This document shows, in pieces, positions 5,334 through 8,757 of a stretch of 8,757 nucleotides of DNA (its first letter is position 1; every line of letters begins with the position of its first letter). Position numbers and translations under genes: made by a program. The DNA is taken from contig JAFOIR010000136.1 of NCBI GenBank assembly GCA_017420625.1, positions 1 through 8,757 of the forward strand, in the 5' to 3' direction. The notes under the pieces were generated by a model. That model was not told where the DNA came from and made no database searches. It worked only from the letters and a program-made list of their open reading frames with translations. This DNA comes from Bacillota bacterium. GTDB taxonomy: Bacteria > Bacillota_A > Clostridia > Lachnospirales > Bianqueaceae.

Positions 5334-7079
5334 ATGGAAATGGTAAATGTAAAAGTTAACGGTATTGCTGTCAGCGTACCGAAGGGCTCCACAATCCTTG
5401 AGGCTGCCCGCGCTGCAGGAGTCGAGATCCCGACCCTCTGCTTTATGAAAGAAAAGAATGAGATCGGCGCCTGCCGTATCTGTATCGTCGAAGCGACCGG
5501 AACCCGTGGTCTGGTTACCGCCTGTGTCTATCCCGTAGCGGAAGGCATGGAGATCTCCACCAACACTGCCAAGGTTCAGAAAGCCCGCAAGACGACTCTG
5601 GAACTCATCCTTTCCACCCATGACAAACAGTGCCTTAGCTGTCCGCGTTCCACCAACTGCGAACTGCAGAAGCTCTGCCTGGAATATGGTGTAGATGAGA
5701 ATGCGTTCGGGGGATTCAAACCGGTTTATGAGCTGGATACAACAACCGCTCATCTGGTAAGAAACAACAACAAATGTATCCTTTGCCGCCGCTGTGTCGC
5801 TGCCTGTAATGAGCAGTACGTCGGCGTCATCGGTGCAAACCTTCGTGGTATCGACACCAACATCGACGTTCCCTTCGGTCTGAAGCTGAACGATGTTCCC
5901 TGCGTTTCCTGCGGACAGTGTACCGTCGTTTGCCCGACCGGTGCTCTGACTGAGAAAGATGACACCGACAAGGTTTGGGCAGCCCTGGCTGATCCTTCCA
6001 AGTATGTCGTTGTTCAGACTGCACCTTCTGTACGTGCTACCCTTGGTGAGTGCTTCGGCATGCCGATCGGTTCCAACGTGGAAGGCAAGATGGTTGCTGC
6101 ACTTCGCCGCCTTGGCTTTGACAAGGTTTTCGACACCAACATGGGTGCTGACCTTACCATCGTTGAAGAAGCCAATGAGCTGGTAGAGCGGATCAAAAAC
6201 GGCGGAACCCTGCCGATGATCACCTCCTGCAGCCCTGGCTGGGTCAAATTTGCAGAGCTTTACTATCCTCAGCTGCTCGGACATCTGTCCAGCTGCAAGT
6301 CTCCTCAGCAGATGACCGGTGCGGTCATCAAGACCTACTTTGCTGAGAAGATGGGCATCGATCCCAAGGACATTTTCAGTGTCTCCATCATGCCCTGTAC
6401 CGCCAAGAAGTTCGAAGTCGGCCGTGACGATCAGTCTGCTTCCGGTTATCCGGATGTCGATGTCGCGCTGACGACTCGTGAGCTTTCCCGCATGATCATG
6501 CGTGCCGGCCTGAAATTCACCGCGCTTCCGGACGAAGAGTTCGATGATCCGCTGGGTGATGACACTGGTGCTGCTGTCATCTTCGGTGCTACCGGCGGTG
6601 TTATGGAAGCTGCCTGCCGTACTGCCAATGCATGGCTGAACGGCGCTAATGAGCCTCTGGAACTCAAAGCGGTTCGTGGTACTGCTGGTATCAAAGAGAC
6701 CACTGTTGTTGTCGGAGGTCAGGAACTGAAGCTTTGTGTTGCTTCCGGTATCTCCAATGCCAAGATCGTCATGGACAAATTGGCAGCGGGCAATCCCGAA
6801 GGCTGGGGCTTCATTGAGATCATGTGCTGCCCGGGCGGCTGCGTCAATGGCGGCGGTCAGCCGATCCAGCCTCAGTACGTCCGCGACACCGTGGATCTGA
6901 AGGCAGTTCGTGCAAAAGCCCTGTATGATCAGGACGAAGCCATGACTCTGAGAATGTCTCATGAGTCACCCGCTATCAAGAAGCTGTATTCCGAGTGGTA
7001 TGACGGCTTCGGCGGCCCGAAGGCTCATCATGCACTGCATACCAGCTATGTAGCAAGAAAGAAATTCAAAAACGAGTAA
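5334..7079 (+). CDS. hndD: [FeFe] hydrogenase catalytic subunit (HndD/HydA, NAD(P)H-linked type)
   Basis: This 581-residue enzyme catalyses 2H+ + 2e- <-> H2 in the cytoplasm, exchanging electrons with HndC. From the ATG at 5334 its numbering runs in step with Clostridium pasteurianus CpI across the catalytic domain. Domains: plant-type 2Fe-2S ferredoxin (C36, C47, C50, C64), a His-ligated [4Fe-4S] cluster (H96, C100, C103, C109), a two-cluster ferredoxin (C148, C151, C154, C158; C190, C193, C196, C200), then the H-cluster domain (about 225-530) and a small-subunit-like tail. L1 is TSCSPGW (297-303), L2 is MPCTAKKFE (353-361), L3 is EIMCCPGGCVNGGG (495-508). C299, K358, M353 and M497 are present, so it should be catalytic. 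Two oddities are S300, where CpI has a cubane-ligand cysteine, and C498 beside C499. A TTG at 5325 is a possible but poorly spaced alternative start. Confidence 0.95.
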   Translation: MEMVNVKVNGIAVSVPKGSTILEAARAAGVEIPTLCFMKEKNEIGACRICIVEATGTRGLVTACVYPVAEGMEISTNTAKVQKARKTTLELILSTHDKQCLSCPRSTNCELQKLCLEYGVDENAFGGFKPVYELDTTTAHLVRNNNKCILCRRCVAACNEQYVGVIGANLRGIDTNIDVPFGLKLNDVPCVSCGQCTVVCPTGALTEKDDTDKVWAALADPSKYVVVQTAPSVRATLGECFGMPIGSNVEGKMVAALRRLGFDKVFDTNMGADLTIVEEANELVERIKNGGTLPMITSCSPGWVKFAELYYPQLLGHLSSCKSPQQMTGAVIKTYFAEKMGIDPKDIFSVSIMPCTAKKFEVGRDDQSASGYPDVDVALTTRELSRMIMRAGLKFTALPDEEFDDPLGDDTGAAVIFGATGGVMEAACRTANAWLNGANEPLELKAVRGTAGIKETTVVVGGQELKLCVASGISNAKIVMDKLAAGNPEGWGFIEIMCCPGGCVNGGGQPIQPQYVRDTVDLKAVRAKALYDQDEAMTLRMSHESPAIKKLYSEWYDGFGGPKAHHALHTSYVARKKFKNE

Positions 7080-7105
7080 TTCATTTCTTACAGATGAATA
7101 ACGCG

Positions 7106-7137
7106 AAGAACCCAGGACGTCTGTCCTGGGTTCTTTT
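7106..7137 (+). terminator. Rho-independent terminator of the hnd operon
   Basis: A perfect 13-bp stem (7106-7118 pairs with 7123-7135) closes on a 4-base GTCT loop and runs into a short T tract (TTCTTTT at 7131-7137). It lies 27 bases after the hndD stop. On the minus strand no T tract follows the stem, so it is best suited to + strand transcripts, although it also sits downstream of the convergent methyltransferase gene. Confidence 0.9.
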
Positions 7138-7163
7138 CATTTCTGCGAGAAAACAATGTTAGA

Positions 7164-7991
7164 TCAATGACTGCGAAGCTGCCAGAAGGCGACAGCGCTC
7201 GCAGCCGCTACATTCAGTGAATCGACCCCGTGACTCATCGGAATACGGACGACATAATCACTGGAGAGGATCGTCTCCTCTTTCAGACCATCGCTTTCTG
7301 TTCCGAGGATGACAGCCAGTCTTTCTCTCAAGTCGATCGAAGGATCATCGATGCAGATGGAATGATCTGATAAAGCCATAGCTGCGGAGCGGAATCCATA
7401 CGAACGAAGATATCCCGGAAGAGTTCCATCACCGAAGCTCTTTAGATCTTTGGGAAGATAGGTCCATGGAACCTGAAAAACCGTACCCATACTGACACGG
7501 CTTGCCCGGCGGTAGAGTGGATCCGAACAGCCTTCCGTCAGTAAGACGGCATCGATCCCCAGTGCAGCAGCACTTCGGATGACAGCGCCGACGTTGGTGG
7601 GATTCTGTACTGCCTCCAGAACAGCCACTCGCCGGATGGATGGATTTTCGAGAATAGTTTCAGCGTCCGGAAGGACAGGCCGTTTCATGGCCGACAGGAC
7701 TCCACGGCTGACATGATAACCGACCAGCTCAGACATGGCGCTTTGCTCTGCAACATAGATCGGTGTATCTTCACTGCACCAGGCTTCGACAGCCTTCACG
7801 AATTTTGGCTCGACAAGAAAGGATTCAGCCAAGCATCCCATATTTCTTGCACGTTCAATGACATTCAGACTTTCCGCGATAAAGATACCGCCGTCAGGTT
7901 CGTAATAATGAAACAACTGGTTTTCATTCAGTTCACTGTAGATAGCGACCGGTGCATCATGGACAGACCGGACAGGGATTATCATTGGCAT
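7164..7991 (-). CDS. SpoU/TrmH-family RNA 2'-O-methyltransferase
   Basis: A 275-residue protein predicted to transfer a methyl group from S-adenosylmethionine to a ribose 2'-OH in rRNA or tRNA. The C-terminal half (about 121-273) is a SPOUT fold with all three SpoU motifs: motif 1 NPTNVGAVIRSAAALG (130-145; N133 and R139 are the key polar residues), motif 2 ILGTESDGL (228-236), and motif 3 IPMSHGVDSLNVAAA (250-264) of the knotted SAM pocket. The N-terminal part (about 1-105) resembles the L30e-like substrate-binding domain of such enzymes. The target nucleotide cannot be read from sequence. GAAGG lies about 13 bases before the ATG. It is convergent with the hydrogenase genes and lies 27 bases after the membrane protein gene, so it is probably co-transcribed with the latter. 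No functional connection to hydrogen metabolism is visible. Confidence 0.92.
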   Translation of the reverse strand: MPMIIPVRSVHDAPVAIYSELNENQLFHYYEPDGGIFIAESLNVIERARNMGCLAESFLVEPKFVKAVEAWCSEDTPIYVAEQSAMSELVGYHVSRGVLSAMKRPVLPDAETILENPSIRRVAVLEAVQNPTNVGAVIRSAAALGIDAVLLTEGCSDPLYRRASRVSMGTVFQVPWTYLPKDLKSFGDGTLPGYLRSYGFRSAAMALSDHSICIDDPSIDLRERLAVILGTESDGLKEETILSSDYVVRIPMSHGVDSLNVAAASAVAFWQLRSH

Positions 7992-8018
7992 AGTTTTTAC
8001 GCTTCCTTCTGGAATAAT

Positions 8019-8757
8019 TTACAGGAATGACGATCCTCCGGTGACGATCCAGCAGGCCAAAGCCGCAGTCACCAGGGCACCGGGAATGACCGTACCGGTC
8101 CGTCGATAGGCGTAGGTACACCATAGACTGAAAACAAAGACCTGAGGAACAAACAGAATGAGAAGTGACATGAACGGACCTCCGAAGGTTGAACCGAAGA
8201 GCACATCCGCACCAGGACCAATCCCTAAGAAGAAAGGAACATACTCGATCAACGTGACGAGAATGAGCCCGCCGGCCATGGCGAACAGGTTTCGCCACCA
8301 GTCGGAGAAGAAACCCTTTGCGCCCGTATAATAGGAACCTTTGGTTCTCATACCACCCATAATCTTGCTGTTGTTCAAAAGATAGAATATTGCGAAGATC
8401 CAGAAATAAGCCAGGAACTGACCAAAACGAAGCATATTGAAGGTTTTGAAGAACGGCCAGATGATACGAAGATCCAGATCATAGAGCTTCTGGAAAACGA
8501 AGACGACGGCATAGACCATCAACATCAGGATCAGAACCAGCAAAATGCTTTTGCCCCACAGTACGCCATCAAGGCGTTTTTTCTTTTTCGCAGAAGAAAA
8601 CCCCATGGTATACAGGTTGAATTCCTGTTTTCTCTTTTTTGCTCCTTTAGCACTGATAGCATTGGTGATCAGCATGATAATGATCAGCAGCAGATACCAG
8701 CCGAAAAAGCCATTGCCGACAGTCATTCGCATGATACCTTCAGGCAGCGGCAGAAGC
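8019..8757 (-). CDS. Multi-pass membrane protein, C-terminal part (N-terminus beyond the right edge)
   Basis: The reading frame stays open to the window edge: eight codons precede the first in-window ATG (8730-8732) with no stop, so the start is probably upstream. The visible 237+ residues hold about six hydrophobic spans, counted from that ATG at roughly 10-28, 62-82, 105-120, 148-168, 186-206 and 213-232. A strongly basic segment follows the first span (residues 29-54, including AKKRKQ and AKKKKR), which by the positive-inside rule would face the cytoplasm. I see no catalytic motif. The last span, with TGTVIPGALVTAALACWIV, resembles the membrane tail of some Firmicutes alpha/beta-hydrolase-plus-membrane-domain proteins, but this is a loose resemblance. 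It lies upstream of the methyltransferase gene. I do not assign a function. Confidence 0.7.
   Translation of the reverse strand, partial: LLPLPEGIMRMTVGNGFFGWYLLLIIIMLITNAISAKGAKKRKQEFNLYTMGFSSAKKKKRLDGVLWGKSILLVLILMLMVYAVVFVFQKLYDLDLRIIWPFFKTFNMLRFGQFLAYFWIFAIFYLLNNSKIMGGMRTKGSYYTGAKGFFSDWWRNLFAMAGGLILVTLIEYVPFFLGIGPGADVLFGSTFGGPFMSLLILFVPQVFVFSLWCTYAYRRTGTVIPGALVTAALACWIVTGGSSFL

Noticed and set aside
3503..6962. Two very long minus-strand open frames (629 and 553 codons) opposite hndC and hndD
   Set aside because: They are exactly codon-aligned with the sense genes and exist because those genes avoid TTA, CTA and TCA. Their translations show no recognisable domain, while the sense proteins are complete and well conserved.

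Overview
The window looks like chromosome from a strictly anaerobic, fermentative bacterium of the Firmicutes (Bacillota), probably a Clostridia- or Erysipelotrichia-type gut organism. The basis is purine-rich Shine-Dalgarno sites, intermediate GC content, tightly packed overlapping genes, and a set of [FeFe]-hydrogenase genes arranged as in such organisms. The species cannot be named from the sequence.

Left block (1-3076, + strand): five translationally coupled genes. They are the 3' end of an RsbW-like GHKL ATPase, a ferredoxin/[FeFe]-hydrogenase-like protein with a modified H-cluster pocket, a small DRTGG-type protein, a PHP-domain metallo-phosphoesterase, and a second stand-alone GHKL ATPase. 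Neighbouring genes overlap by 1-4 bases or abut. None looks like a bulk metabolic enzyme. Together they look like a redox or hydrogen sensing and signalling module, which is inference.

Centre block (3106-7079, + strand): hndB, hndC and hndD, three subunits of a soluble NAD(P)-linked [FeFe] hydrogenase. HndC carries the FMN/NAD(P)H site and an iron-sulfur relay, and HndD carries the catalytic H-cluster. The usual NuoE/HndA-type 2Fe-2S subunit is not in the window. Codon choice in hndC and hndD is much more selective than in the left block, which suggests high expression. A strong intrinsic terminator at 7106-7137 closes the unit.

Right block (7164-8757, - strand, convergent): a SpoU/TrmH-family RNA methyltransferase, preceded by the C-terminal part of a multi-pass membrane protein whose N-terminus lies beyond the right edge. 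The two are 27 bases apart and are probably co-transcribed. No functional tie to the hydrogenase genes is visible.

No tRNA, rRNA, insertion sequence, CRISPR array, phage gene or attachment site was seen. No stretch over 300 bases lacks a gene; the longest gap is about 84 bases (7080-7163) and holds the terminator. The most interesting points are the sensor-like hydrogenase module fused to a catalytic hydrogenase operon, the absent NuoE subunit, and unusual residues in both H-cluster pockets.
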